Assembly (NCBI RefSeq): GCF_010093535.1
Contig: NW_022985175.1
Coordinates: 1,011,808 to 1,075,807, forward strand
Reading direction: 5' to 3'
DNA length: 64,000 nucleotides
Origin: Lindgomyces ingoldianus
Lineage: Eukaryota > Ascomycota > Dothideomycetes > Pleosporales > Lindgomycetaceae
Shown here: positions 11,340 through 22,444 of the stretch, piece by piece
Numbering within the stretch: position 1 is the stretch's first letter
Layout of the letters: every line of letters begins with the position of its first letter
The notes under the pieces: model-generated
The model's input: only the letters and a program-made list of their open reading frames with translations
What the model was told of the DNA's origin: nothing
Databases searched by the model: none
Made by a program: the position numbers and the translations under genes

Positions 11340-13288
11340 GATACGGAGACCGTCGGTTGCGTAGGTTTATCAAGTTTTATCGGCGTAACTTCTGACATTT
11401 CGCAGTGGCCTTTACAGCCTGAAGGAGATCTATGTTGTTTCATCCAGTGTTCGATTTTGAGTCTGTTCTCGGGCCTTCTCATACTTGGAAAGGCTGAGCA
11501 AGACACTCAAATAGCGCTCCTAAATCTCAACATCTTGTATGGCAGACGCTGCAATCTAATAAATGCGGCTTTATGGAGATTCGGAAATGATTACCAGACA
11601 TTTTCCAGCATGTGAACGTCATACCACTACTTCTGATTGACTTTATCCCTAGGAAGAGCAGCGCTGTATTCTACTCCTCTTGAAGTGCCATTGTATTCCT
11701 CCCGTATCGTCCCTTCATCGACTCTCGCACTGTCCGCCGCAAAGTCTAGTGTATATTATTGCAGCACCTGAAAGAGTGATGAGCGGTGAGACCATGTGCA
11801 ACGTGCATGTACGAACAGTTCACGATGTTAACTTTTACTTTCCCTGCCCAATTATATATATGCACCTCGCCCTACGCGCCTACAACATAGAGGCCTCATC
11901 GGAAAACCTAAGCACGGGAGGAACGGTATCCATAATTCGTATATACTTGGACGTTCCCTTGGTCATCGGAGGCCCTCTAACTATGAACCTGCGAATCGCT
12001 CCAAGGTACTTCCATTCATAAACTAAATTATCCACAGAGAGCAGGTTTTAGTCTCGGATTGGATTTGTCCTTTGAGTTGCCTAGAAGGCTCCCAGTTATA
12101 CCTTGGCATGCTCTGCTGTCTCTAAGGGACGGAATACGATATGGTAGTATTCTGCTAAGCTACCTGTGACATCGTAGCAGGCCTGGGGCTTGATTGATAG
12201 GCCGAACCTTTCTCGGCATCTCCGTGCCTTCCATTGCTGTGTCATATAGGTGCATGGAAAAACATAGTGAAAACTTAATTCTAGACTCTCTAGTCTCTTA
12301 TCCCTCGTTCTAGAGGAAGTCTAGGACATGAACTACTTCTCTTTCCGGACACGAAGGATAATCACCCCCCAACTAAATAAACCGCTAAGATGGTGGTACG
12401 AACTGCACAGTTTAGGATTAGTGGAGGCGTCAAAGCCCTCTCACAGGGTGGCCGATGCGCTCCTGGCACTTCTTCGTCAATCCAGACACCTAGTAGTATC
12501 TCTTTCAATTTGCTCCAAGGCGATTTCATTTGAGCCCTCAAGCTCGGTGGTTCTTCTGCCTAGAACGAGTATCGCAAGCTGACGGCCGCGAAGGGTCTCG
12601 AAGGAATTACAGTACCCTCACAACCGAACGCATTGCAGAGGAGACTTTGATGGCTTGAAACTGGGCGGGGACACATTGCGCTGAGTTGAGAATTCCGAGA
12701 GCAGATTCAGTCCTCTGCACACGGTATCCAGCTGAGCTGACGATGTAATCGAGCTGTAGTTCCATCTGGTTCCTCATTACCCCCTAGTTCTCCCTCCCTA
12801 TCGAGAAACCTGCCTCTCTTGATTCAACCACAAGGTGGCCTTGGAGCCGTCAAAATAACTCCCATAGCGACTAGAACAAGTCACAGGAAGGGATAGCGAT
12901 GCAGAAAATAAATAGTCGCAAGCTATTTGCTTGTGATCTTTGGGCACAACTCGGGTTTAGTATAAAAGTGAAAGGATATTGAAGAATGAAAGGAACTGCA
13001 GGCTTTGGTAGGTTTCCGGAGTGGTGGTAGCGATGCTATATGACGCAGTGTCATTGTTCGAACAACTCCAAACCACGGGACAAAGGAGCCTTGGCTGATA
13101 AAGACTAGGAGCCCCGCAATAGAGTGAAACCTGGATTTGATGGAGGTTATTTATCGGAATACTCAGAGAGGGCCACTTATACGATCACTTTGACTCTCAT
13201 AAAAGGCCAGAACGAATCGATAAACCCGGATCAAGCATCTTGTTAGATCACATCTACTCTTCAATGTTGTTCAAATACCTGCGCAGCG
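11340..13288. other. Interval without a supported gene
   Basis: No ORF here has recognisable content. Those at 11680-12021 and 12328-12582 on the + strand look like chance. I see no repeats, tRNA or terminal-repeat structure. Confidence 0.45.
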
Positions 13289-14255
13289 TCAAACATTTTC
13301 GTCAAGATTATCGGCACATTCCCCAATTGGATGCCAAAGCCGAAGCATACTCCACAAATAGAGAGTAAGTCCAGAGAGACAGGCCGTTCCGCAGAAGCCA
13401 GCGACCTGCGGGAGTCAGCGCCTCTTAAGGCCGAGAACTCTCCCAAACTCCAAGTCTCTACTTACGATCTTATTTTCGCGTGTCTGGTCTTGCCTCCCCA
13501 TCCTTGTCTCTATCCATACGAACACTAGGAAACCAGCTAACCATAGATATATACTGGTTTCTAGAAGGCCGTTGGCTAACTGCCAAATTATTATCTGTTC
13601 GCCTCGTGGTTTGCGTCGTCCGTTAGGAGCCTTGTAGCTTAACAATTTCCGGAGCGCGGCATTTCCTTTCGACGTACACCCAATCCTGGTGAGGAACGTT
13701 GTTTGCTGCAGTTCTGTCGCAACAGCAACTATGGCAAAGACTAGGGAGCAATACCAAGCGACGCAAATCATGCTGTACCCGGGATCAAGACTAAAAGGAG
13801 GCTCTGAGAGTTTTGACCAAGCGAATGCTCCCACGATGACTGCACTCATAATAGCACCCTAAATTGTATCAGCATATTCGCAGCAGAGCAGATGCTTGGT
13901 GTTAGCGCTTATGACAGAATACGGTAAGATCTTGCAGGGACAGAAGTTCCCCTGAATCTAGTAAAAGGTTTAATTGATTAAGCTCTTCTTGCTAATGTTC
14001 TCGGTAGGTGCTACGTGCTAACAGCCTTAAGAAGAGTTGTCTTACTATGAGTCCAACACTGGCTAACTGGGATAGCATGGCATCTTTCCAGTCCCGTATG
14101 CGGATGCCCTCCTCAGTCGAGGGCGCATTAACCATCTCGTCAATTGCCTTGTAAGTTGTCTGCCAGGCTGCGTGGTGAAAAGGGAAGAGTCTCTTCATGC
14201 CGTGTTTTGTGGAGATCTTCCATTGCGAGAGGCATGCTTGGACACATCTCTTCAT
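13289..14255 (-). CDS. Predicted four-TM fungal membrane protein, three exons
   Basis: I reconstruct three exons on the - strand: 14255-14046, 13858-13466 and 13405-13289, all joined in phase 0. The introns are 187 nt (13859-14045, GTAAGA...TTTAG) and 60 nt (13406-13465, GTAAGT...CGCAG). The 239-residue product has a soluble N-terminus with a conserved-looking IRDWKDAMLSQLASVGLI helix leading into TM1 (about 64-84). TM2 is at about 98-118, TM3 at about 167-186 and TM4 at about 202-222, with a Lys/Arg-rich loop between TM2 and TM3. The pattern 'DW.DAML.Q...V.LI' before four TMs recurs in uncharacterised ascomycete membrane proteins; that comparison is from memory. The start is uncertain: ATGs at 14255 and 14198 are both plausible, and the frame is open to 14363. 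No function can be assigned. Confidence 0.65.
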
Positions 14256-15047
14256 CTTGGAGAATGGAGAATCAAAAGAGCTAGATACGCAGACTATTTT
14301 TTTGATGAATCTATGAAATGGCAACGCATCGCATATGTGAGGTGCTGAGCTGGCTTGAGTCAATGGTAGGCTGGGCCGAAGGATTTGCCGAAGTTCGGTA
14401 TGGTTCGGCTTGCCTCAAAAACAAGGCTCGATCTCGTCAGTTGCGGCCTCATACAACTCTGGATGCTGTCAAATCTACCATATTTGGCGCAGATCTTAAA
14501 CACGGCCTTTTCCCTCTGGTACTGGGCAGCAAGCAACACATTTGGTACAAGTGGAGGTTCAAAGGTGCCCGGCAACAGACCCTGTGTCGATCCCTTGCTC
14601 GTCAGCTACGTCGACACCTCCTCAACACCACGACATCATCCTCCTTCCGAGTTCCCAGCCCTACAAACCCCCGTGCCTGAAGGATAGCATGCATGTTCGT
14701 TGGCAGAGTCAGTAAACATGCAGTCTTTTACGATCATCCTCACCGATGCCCACCCTCATCTCTCCGCTAGTGCGCTCTCCACCGTTTCGCGACACGCCCA
14801 ATATCTGTATCGTTCCATCAAAACCATACCCAACAGCTCTGCAGTGGAGCAATTTCGACTTCAGGCCAACCTCTCTACGGTTCCCTCACGGTAGAATGAA
14901 GTGGGACAGAATGATAGAGACAAGCTAGCTCCGTACAATGGTAACACATAAGCTACCGAGCCGGGACGTGTAACAGAGTCAAAAACAGAGCCACAGTACG
15001 ATGCCTAATCTTCCTCCCCTATAGTACCATTCTTCTAACTATCTACT
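14256..15047. other. Divergent intergenic interval
   Basis: It separates the four-TM gene (-) from the signal-peptide gene (+) and should carry both promoters. The small + strand ORFs at 14318-14680 and 14700-14928 show no recognisable content. Confidence 0.45.
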
Positions 15048-16143
15048 ATGAGGCCGAATCCAGCTCTAAAGGGAGCTCTATCCCTTGGTGTCATTACCTT
15101 CTTGTGGCTCTGCGCCTCTCCGCCCTCTAGCTCAACGTCAAGTTCAAAACGCTTCCTTGAGAAGATCGAGGGATCTCTCGCATTTCCAGGGCGCCAGGAT
15201 GTTGGAGACCCTCGGGCTGCATACGCCTTTACACTTCAGGTTAGAATACAACCGGAACAGTCCTCTACGAATGAGTCGCTGCCTGTGTTTGATCAAGGAA
15301 TGATGCGATTGCGGAAGACGATCTACAAAGTACCTCATAACGGACCTTTGCCAGTTTCATTATTCGCCCTCTGCGCGTCTCTGGAAGATGTACTAAACGA
15401 GGATATCTTTGGTTCTGTATCATTTCTGAAGAGAGACCGAGGGGTAGGGAACGATACATCGAATGAGCTGGACTCGAACAGAACTCTGCTTAGGCAAACT
15501 TGGAAAGTCGGCATCGCATACAACACTTTCCGTATTGTGGACCATCCTAGAATCGTTGTGGCTCGGTTGCGGGAAATGTTGGCACACTGGGGATTATACA
15601 TTTGCCTTGTGGATGAGACGAGGCAGGTGAGTGGTGCTCAAAGAAACATCAAGCAATCTGTGACTAAGTTTCGACCACAGAACAGCTCATGCCAAATATT
15701 TGGCCTCAACTTCGTAGACGATGACGTAGGATCACTGATTCTCGAAGACGTGTGGGGCACTGAAAGAGGATGGTTTAGAAAGCTAAATTTTGGGGACTTT
15801 GAGAGGTATCAAGGCTATCCTGAGATTGAAATGCATTTTGCCCTTGAGGAATTTATATTTGAAGGTACCAAGCTATCGTCATCCCCTGGATCTCGAAAAC
15901 TGATGATTCCTAGCGCAAATGTTTCTCAGATCAGCGACTGAGTTCACAGGGGGAAAATACAACTTACTCTTCATGAATTGCCAGCACTTCGCTGCACACT
16001 TTTTCGCTCATTTGCAGAATCACAATTGGTGCGATTCGAGGCGATTGGATGCCGACTTTCAACTTGAAGATATGGCACGGCGGATAAAATGCGCATCGCT
16101 CGCACCACTCTGGCGGAATACTTGTTTTACCTGCCACCTCTAA
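15048..16143 (+). CDS. Putative secreted/ER protein with a permuted papain-like (LRAT/PPPDE-type) signature
   Basis: Three exons are proposed: 15048-15626, 15681-15864 and 15914-16143, giving 330 residues. The introns are 15627-15680 (54 nt, GTGAGT...CACAG, stop-free and in frame, with an internal CTAAG) and 15865-15913 (49 nt, GTACCA...CCTAG with an ACTGAT branch-like site). The second intron is required to join the two frames. A hydrophobic N-terminus at about residues 8-24 looks like a signal peptide or anchor, and several N-glycosylation sequons (NES, NDT, NRT, NSS) fit entry into the ER. The core has AHWGLYICLV (H180) followed about 97 residues later by LLFMNCQHFA (C277). In LRAT, PPPDE and NlpC/P60-type permuted papain folds, a strand His precedes an 'NCxHF' catalytic Cys in just this way. 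Thiol hydrolase or acyltransferase activity is inference. Confidence 0.6.
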
Positions 16144-17345
16144 GGTGGATTGTAGATGTACTCCCTCAAAATATATTGGTAACTTTACATAGTATAAACG
16201 TATATTTCCTGAATTCATATTTTGGGATCGTAAACTTTAAAGCCGCTCTGATAATTATAGCTAGGCCTGAGAGACAGCATTATACCCCTATTAAAACAGA
16301 TCAGGGAGGAGTAACAGACAGGTGACAATCCACAACGTCATTACTACGCATACAGCAGAGGTATTGTTCCACCAGTCCTCTAGCACGAAAAAGCTTCCAC
16401 AGTTCACCATTGCCTGTGTTCTGTTACTAGCCCCTCGACTGCTTGCAAACAGCAACTATCAAAGCATCCTTTCCTCATATGCCAGCGTCCATAATGACAA
16501 GGTCAACAACTTCAACCCGCACTAGGTTGAGCTTTTGCTGATATTAGAACCTTCGATATAACTACTCACGAAAAGGTCCTCGCAGCTGTCGAACGTATAA
16601 TTAGAGGCGAGGTAAATAGTTCATTCGCCGTAAAAGCGCCAGAAGCCAATTAGAATTTTAAAGCTCCTCCTTACCCAGCAAGCGAAGACTTATCTCTCCT
16701 TACACCAGAGAATAGTGTGTCAGCCATGTTCTAGATTCTCGGCCGCCGTTTATGCAAAAAGGTGAGAGCACTACAAACCGGAAAAGATCCGATCTCGAAC
16801 TCCCCTCAAGCCGATTATGCGCTGGTCGTTGAGCTAATCTTGAAGACGGATATTGACGCGATGATTCTTGCAGGGTTAAGTTTACTGAAGGCTGTGGCAT
16901 GGCCTTGAAGCCACTCTCTACGGCATGTTATCATATAACTTGGTGCATAACTAGGGTAGAATTTATCCGTTAAAAGCTCCCGCTCGAATTAGGGATGATG
17001 CCTAAAGATTGCAAATCTATATTCTGAATTGCTCCCTTCTCATGTTCTACATGTCTCGATCCAACGCCTACATAAACAATCTCTGAATGTGTAAACTCTT
17101 CCTCCCAATTTCCATTTTCTCTCTTCATCGCCTTTCTAGAGTATGCAGTCACACAGCACGGAATATGGCAATGATAAAAGTAATCTTCCAAACAAGTGGC
17201 TGGAATTACAGAAAACGCCAAATAGAATGCAAGTTCAGGTTCTCAGTGACTCTCATGTCACGTTCCACGTTCTGTGAAAAGATGCAGCAAAACCCTTCCC
17301 TCTTCCGTTCCCCTGATCAACACACCACCATACTCCTTCCTAAGC
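16144..17345. other. Interval without a supported gene
   Basis: The stretch is moderately AT-rich, mainly at 16150-16330. Short ORFs such as 16322-16525 and 17087-17476 have no recognisable content; the latter overlaps the 3' end of the PARP-like gene. No terminal repeats or tRNA signals were seen. Confidence 0.45.
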
Positions 17346-20300
17346 TCACACTGCGCCACTCCTCAAAGCATTCATCGCACTCAACATGGCTGGACTTATA
17401 TGATTCGCATTCGGCGGGTACGCACTCCCCGCAAACAAAAACACATATCTCACCATTACCGAACTCTCGTCCTTAATAACATGAACCCCAGGCGTTACAG
17501 AATTCCCATTCCCCACAACCTCACATCCCAACAGTAGTCTCATATTATTTAGCCCACTGTTTCGCCAACTCACTGCAGAAGGTGAATAGCTGAAAGAAGT
17601 AGCAGGCTCTTCCGCCATGTATATTCCTTTTCCGTGGGCGGCACCGGTGCGTTGGAGAGCAGTGCCCGAGTAGATTTTCAGACCTTTGGCGAGGATGGAA
17701 GGGAGACGGTCGAGTGAGGTGCCGTGGAAGAGGACGCGGGTTTGTGGGTTGTAGCGTGGGAGCTTAGATGCAAATGAGCTTTCGATGGAGGGAGCTGCGT
17801 TCGCTAGAACAAATTGATGCGTCCCTGCCGGTAAGCCTGGTATGCGTAGAAGTCCGGATGCGGAGGCGATGAAGCCGCGGTAGTGAGTGCAAACCCATGT
17901 GAGAAGGGATTCCGCATCTTTTTGGGCGTCTAGAAGGGCTGTGGAGAGTGAGGGGCTGGTTTGGAGGGTTGCGAGAGAGGGGAGAGAGTTTAGTATTGCA
18001 ATGACTCCTTGAGTCGTTTTGATGGGGCAGCCCGGAAGGAGGTCTGTTCGAGCGCTCATGGCGGCTGCGTAGACGCCCGTGAGCAGCATGTCGATTGCGA
18101 ATGGGTCGGTGCGGAGCTCTGGGATGCGGACTTCGAGGGGCACATTGTTCCAAATGTGTGCGCAAGCCCAGAGGGTGCAAGGTGTTGAGCGCCGGAGGCG
18201 TGTGTGCCGCGCGTTGTGCGTAATACCACAGATGATACAGCAGTGGGCCATGTCCTGTAGTCTCTTCTTGATGAATTCATGGAGGGGGGCGATCGCGATA
18301 GTGCTGGTTCTGAGGTGTCGATGGAGGATGCGGTTCATCTGCCATGTTAGTGCTGTGCTTCGACCGTGGCACACTGGGTCGATAGGTTCCTTCGATCCCT
18401 CTAAGCACACCCATGGAGCGTGATCTGTTCTGGTCTCTTCCCGATCTGGTTCGTTGTCTAGATGAACACAAAAAGTAGCCGGCATATCCCCGGTATAGTC
18501 AAGGAAAAGGTGCACCAGTAAGGTCTTTGCTGTTCCCGATCCCATAGCGTTCCGTTGAAGCTCTGTGAAGGATGTCAATGGGAAGCTGATTTCCACTTCA
18601 TTGTGTCCTTGTCTCTCAACAGCATCGATAACTCCAGCCGGAAGTGCTTCCAGCTCTTCCTCTAGGGCGCTTGTATCCTGAACACCAATCGACTGGAGGA
18701 AGAGCGCCGTCCCAAGCGGATCCTGTGCTTTCAATGCTCTCTGAATGCCCTCCAAACGTGCTGCTTCCTCAAGAATCTCCGCCTCCACATCTTCGTAATA
18801 CTTCATTGCCGTCGCAAGTTTCTCGTCGGGGACTTTGTCCTCATGCATCTCGAGACCCAACAGAAATGCCATTGCTTTTATCGCGGATTTATCCGTAATT
18901 GTCATCTCGTTGTCGTGCATCCACCCTGCCACAATGACCTCAGAGACATCCTTTGGCACATCTTTGTCTTCGTCCGAATCTATTATCCTCTGGCAAGCGT
19001 CCAGTCCCTTCGGGTTCGTCGAAATGAGCGCTCGCACGCAGTCCGAGACCTCAGATGCATTTCTTCCTTCAAGCGACAGTCTTCCTGTGACATTTTGCAT
19101 CAATATCTCTTCAGGCGCCTCGCGAGCTTTAGCGAGGGCCTGTAGTACCCTTATCAAATACTCGACCCAAAGTCCTTCTCCACCTTTGAGAATGCAGTGG
19201 ACGGCTGGATGGTTGTCACCCAATGCTTCCTCAAGTCGGGTAATCGTGGGTATGAATTCCGAAAGCTGTTGAGCCCAAAGATGAAGACTCGATTGCAGCG
19301 CCGGCGGGGCAGGGATCTTAGAATTCGTAATCGTGTCTGCGAAAATGGTGTTCAGTTCCAGCATCCACTGTAACCATTCGTATGCTTTGAAATGATGCAA
19401 TGTGTATTCTACTAGTGTTGCCGAAGTCCGCTCAATCATTTTGTACAATAGTTCGCGCCAGCATTCCACGGCTTCGATCTGCGGCGTTCTTGCTAGGAAT
19501 TTGGTGAATTTAACACAACTCGGCTCTGGTCTCGTCTTCGACTCCTGGATAATAGCAAGTAGTTCCTTGATGAATTCACTAGAGAGACCGGGGATTTGGG
19601 TTATGCATCTGCAGCGGAGGACGAAATCAGTGCCGCCGATACTCTTCGCTGCAAATAATGCTAACAATCGTCGCTCGGAACACTTCGTCCCTTGCCATAC
19701 TTGTAGTATAGCGTCGACTGTCTTTTGGTGGGCATAAGTAATGAAGTTCCGCTGTAGCAGACGGTCTATGCAGAACGCTTCAAGTGAATCTTTCAATACA
19801 GCACCTGGACCGACTTCGATGACTTTCTCGCCTCCGGCAACACGGTAAATGTCGATGACAGCTTCCAGTATATCCTTAGATGGGAGTATATCTAGCTGTA
19901 CCCGTACGCTTGTATCTAAGAACGGGAGACAAGTGGCAGAGTCTTTGACGATGACATAGAAGGCATGGAACTCTTTTGCTAGATGTGTCCATGCGAGCCC
20001 GGTATCAATATGTGTCCGTACAGCCGCCTGACAGTCTCGTATACACTTCTCGATCCCATGGATAAGCCAAGGCTTTAGCATAACCTTGCAAAGGTCTTCT
20101 CCTCGAGGATTATCTAAAGCTGGTAGGAGATGCGAAAGTGCAGATATATGTCTACCACCAATCTTTGGTTGTGAAAGATATATCTGCAAGACCGCGTCGT
20201 TTATTGGAAAATTTGGCGTATCTGGAATCTTGGAAACTGCTTCGAGAACCTCTAAAGCCTCCTTCGTAATAGGTCGAGCGATGGTGAGTTGAACGAAGAG

Positions 20301-21293
20301 CCGGAATGCGCTCTCACTCCCTTTGCATGCGACTTCTAGTGCATCCGATACACGCTCTATCGTCTCCGCTAAGTCCTCCTTTTTCGACGTAGATACTTCG
20401 AGAATTAGGCTTCGAAACCGAACTATTGGTTTTATACCTCCATATCCTGCAACTAAACCTTCTCTGAGGGTTGTATGCTTGCCACCAATAAAATCTGGAC
20501 CTTCCAAAGCAAGCAGATCGGGGAGTACCCCGCGCTTAGCGCCGTCCAAGCCGTCCAGGAGCTTTATTTTATTCAGATCCGGTTTCCAAGACGCCCAAAT
20601 CCGCCATAGGGGAAAATTGATGTCGAGCAGGTGTTCTGGCAGGAGGTGTCCGGGCGGTGTTACTGCGGGGGACTTGTCCGAAATGAGTGGTAGCCAGACA
20701 GTTGAGTTGAATGCAGTCACCCATTGACATCTGAGCTTCAGCCCTTCTAGTTGTGAGGCGTAGTCTTTGAAAGCGCGTCTCGCGAGTAAGGCGAAGTCCG
20801 GCAGCACGGCCATATTTGGAACTTTTGTCATGCTGAGAAGTGTGCAAACGCCCTCGAGGTACTTTCCCGCAGCACCGGTCCCGTGCGTAGCGAATGGTAT
20901 AAGTTGGCGAGCCCATTGTGCCTCGAGATTGGTGACAGATTTCGGGTTGCAGAAATTTGCTGCTATGAGGGACTGTAGGTACATCTCAAGCCCATAATAT
21001 GTAGCTGGTGCAACACTCAGCTCGACATTTAGAAGTGCTCTGAGCGATGCTGGAGATATCGCATGAGCACATGCTGCAATCGCCACATCCCTTGCTTCAT
21101 GACTTTCAATCAAGAGTGCGAGCCGGATATCCGTGTCTTGTTGATTGAATTTTCCCTTCTTCTTGAGATAGTAGTCGGTATGTTTCTTGATTAAAGAGTA
21201 TGGAAATGTTTTGTCGTTTGGCCGAAGGAGGGAGGCTGTGAAGTCGATTTGATGATGCCATTCATCACTCCTTTTCTTGCCAAAGAGAACCAT
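17346..21293 (-). CDS. PARP6/8-like ADP-ribosyltransferase with long helical N-terminus
   Basis: A single exon encodes 1315 residues. The C-terminal domain (about 1180-1315) is a PARP-type ADP-ribosyltransferase: LFHGTSLDRL carries the NAD-binding His (H1190), and GKGIYMAEE the second motif Tyr (Y1225), followed by SFSYSP. The third motif position is in VMVRYVFLF and is not Glu, as in the PARP6/8/16 group, which suggests mono-ADP-ribosylation. A pre-catalytic region at about 1015-1080 has paired cysteines (CCIICG, later C1039 and C1044), a proline-cysteine segment and DPFAIDMLL...YAAA, also reminiscent of PARP6/8. The first ~1000 residues are helix-rich, with no domain I can name. The start MVLFGKKR is the only upstream ATG in frame. 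Some fungal relatives fuse a ubiquitin-conjugating domain to PARP; I see no UBC domain after the catalytic region here. It lies 1.15 kb from the CaaX-protein gene on the same strand. Confidence 0.85.
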   Translation of the reverse strand: MVLFGKKRSDEWHHQIDFTASLLRPNDKTFPYSLIKKHTDYYLKKKGKFNQQDTDIRLALLIESHEARDVAIAACAHAISPASLRALLNVELSVAPATYYGLEMYLQSLIAANFCNPKSVTNLEAQWARQLIPFATHGTGAAGKYLEGVCTLLSMTKVPNMAVLPDFALLARRAFKDYASQLEGLKLRCQWVTAFNSTVWLPLISDKSPAVTPPGHLLPEHLLDINFPLWRIWASWKPDLNKIKLLDGLDGAKRGVLPDLLALEGPDFIGGKHTTLREGLVAGYGGIKPIVRFRSLILEVSTSKKEDLAETIERVSDALEVACKGSESAFRLFVQLTIARPITKEALEVLEAVSKIPDTPNFPINDAVLQIYLSQPKIGGRHISALSHLLPALDNPRGEDLCKVMLKPWLIHGIEKCIRDCQAAVRTHIDTGLAWTHLAKEFHAFYVIVKDSATCLPFLDTSVRVQLDILPSKDILEAVIDIYRVAGGEKVIEVGPGAVLKDSLEAFCIDRLLQRNFITYAHQKTVDAILQVWQGTKCSERRLLALFAAKSIGGTDFVLRCRCITQIPGLSSEFIKELLAIIQESKTRPEPSCVKFTKFLARTPQIEAVECWRELLYKMIERTSATLVEYTLHHFKAYEWLQWMLELNTIFADTITNSKIPAPPALQSSLHLWAQQLSEFIPTITRLEEALGDNHPAVHCILKGGEGLWVEYLIRVLQALAKAREAPEEILMQNVTGRLSLEGRNASEVSDCVRALISTNPKGLDACQRIIDSDEDKDVPKDVSEVIVAGWMHDNEMTITDKSAIKAMAFLLGLEMHEDKVPDEKLATAMKYYEDVEAEILEEAARLEGIQRALKAQDPLGTALFLQSIGVQDTSALEEELEALPAGVIDAVERQGHNEVEISFPLTSFTELQRNAMGSGTAKTLLVHLFLDYTGDMPATFCVHLDNEPDREETRTDHAPWVCLEGSKEPIDPVCHGRSTALTWQMNRILHRHLRTSTIAIAPLHEFIKKRLQDMAHCCIICGITHNARHTRLRRSTPCTLWACAHIWNNVPLEVRIPELRTDPFAIDMLLTGVYAAAMSARTDLLPGCPIKTTQGVIAILNSLPSLATLQTSPSLSTALLDAQKDAESLLTWVCTHYRGFIASASGLLRIPGLPAGTHQFVLANAAPSIESSFASKLPRYNPQTRVLFHGTSLDRLPSILAKGLKIYSGTALQRTGAAHGKGIYMAEEPATSFSYSPSAVSWRNSGLNNMRLLLGCEVVGNGNSVTPGVHVIKDESSVMVRYVFLFAGSAYPPNANHISPAMLSAMNALRSGAV

Positions 21294-22444
21294 TTCGTCG
21301 GAAGAAGAATGAATAGACTGGCAAGGCTACCTGGGTCTAGGATAGCCGGATAGATAAGAGTCTACTAATGTCGGTAGTGACAATTCATACATGCTAGGCT
21401 GGATCCCAAGCAAGGTTAAATCTGGAACCACTATTCGATTAATGGGAGACCTCATCAATATCGATCTCAGGACATAGAAAGCAATGCGGGCAAGGGGAAA
21501 CGATAGGGGGAACTTCTGAAAGGAGAGACTAACAACGTTCACCTAAAGAGGTAAGCCAATAAATCAAAATAAGACATGAAGGAGGTGTTGCAGTGAGAGG
21601 ATAACACGGAAAGGAACGCATACAAAGATCAGCGATTGGAAGACTCTCGTTCGTACAACTCACCTGGCGGCAAGAGTCTCCTTTCAAACAAGTGTAACAA
21701 CGGATGATATGACATGCAGGGAGAAGATCTCGCAGAGAGGTTACAAGTGAATGTTAAGGGTCTCCCAATTGCGCGACAAGGTTCAAGGCCTCTAAAAGGC
21801 TGTGCAAGGCTGAGACGGGCGAACCGTACCTAAGGGTTTGTGGGTACACTGCATGTTGGAAAAGCGAATTAAAAGGCGACAATCGCACGCTACAACACAC
21901 GCTACCCCTCCATGTATAAGCGTTTGAAACGTAGCTTGATGCCATTGTCATTGTGACGTGGTTGTAACGTTCCGAATGACAAGCTGAAGACTGCCTTGTT
22001 GCCAAGGCTGTTCGTGGCTGGGTAAAGCAATTCATACGAACTCGAACTTTAAGGAGACGAAGTTGATCGTTGGGCGAATAGAACGGGCAGTTTCAAGAGC
22101 CGCAGAGGCGCCCACATGAATGTCTCTAGGCACCTACGAAAGCAGGAAAAAGAGCCGGTGTCTTGGCCCTTTCTTGCGCCCTTTTCGTTTTTCTCACCAA
22201 AAGCATTGCGAATTTGAGCTGTGCACCATGGATCCCACAGCTTATGTCTCAGGTGAACTAAGATTAGAGGCCATATGAAAAACCGTGTTCCAATCAGGAT
22301 TGGGTGTCGAAGCGGAATACATGGAATCCTGCTCCTACTTGGAGCACGTGAAGTAATATGCAGTATAATGGTATCTATACGATCTTAGCGGTCTTGATTA
22401 ACTGGCCGCTCTCCCTAACACCTAGTTTGACCGGATATGAATCA
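21294..22444. other. Interval between the PARP-like and CaaX genes
   Basis: It contains the PARP gene's upstream region and the 3' flank of the CaaX gene. No ORF of note, tRNA or repeat was found. Confidence 0.45.
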
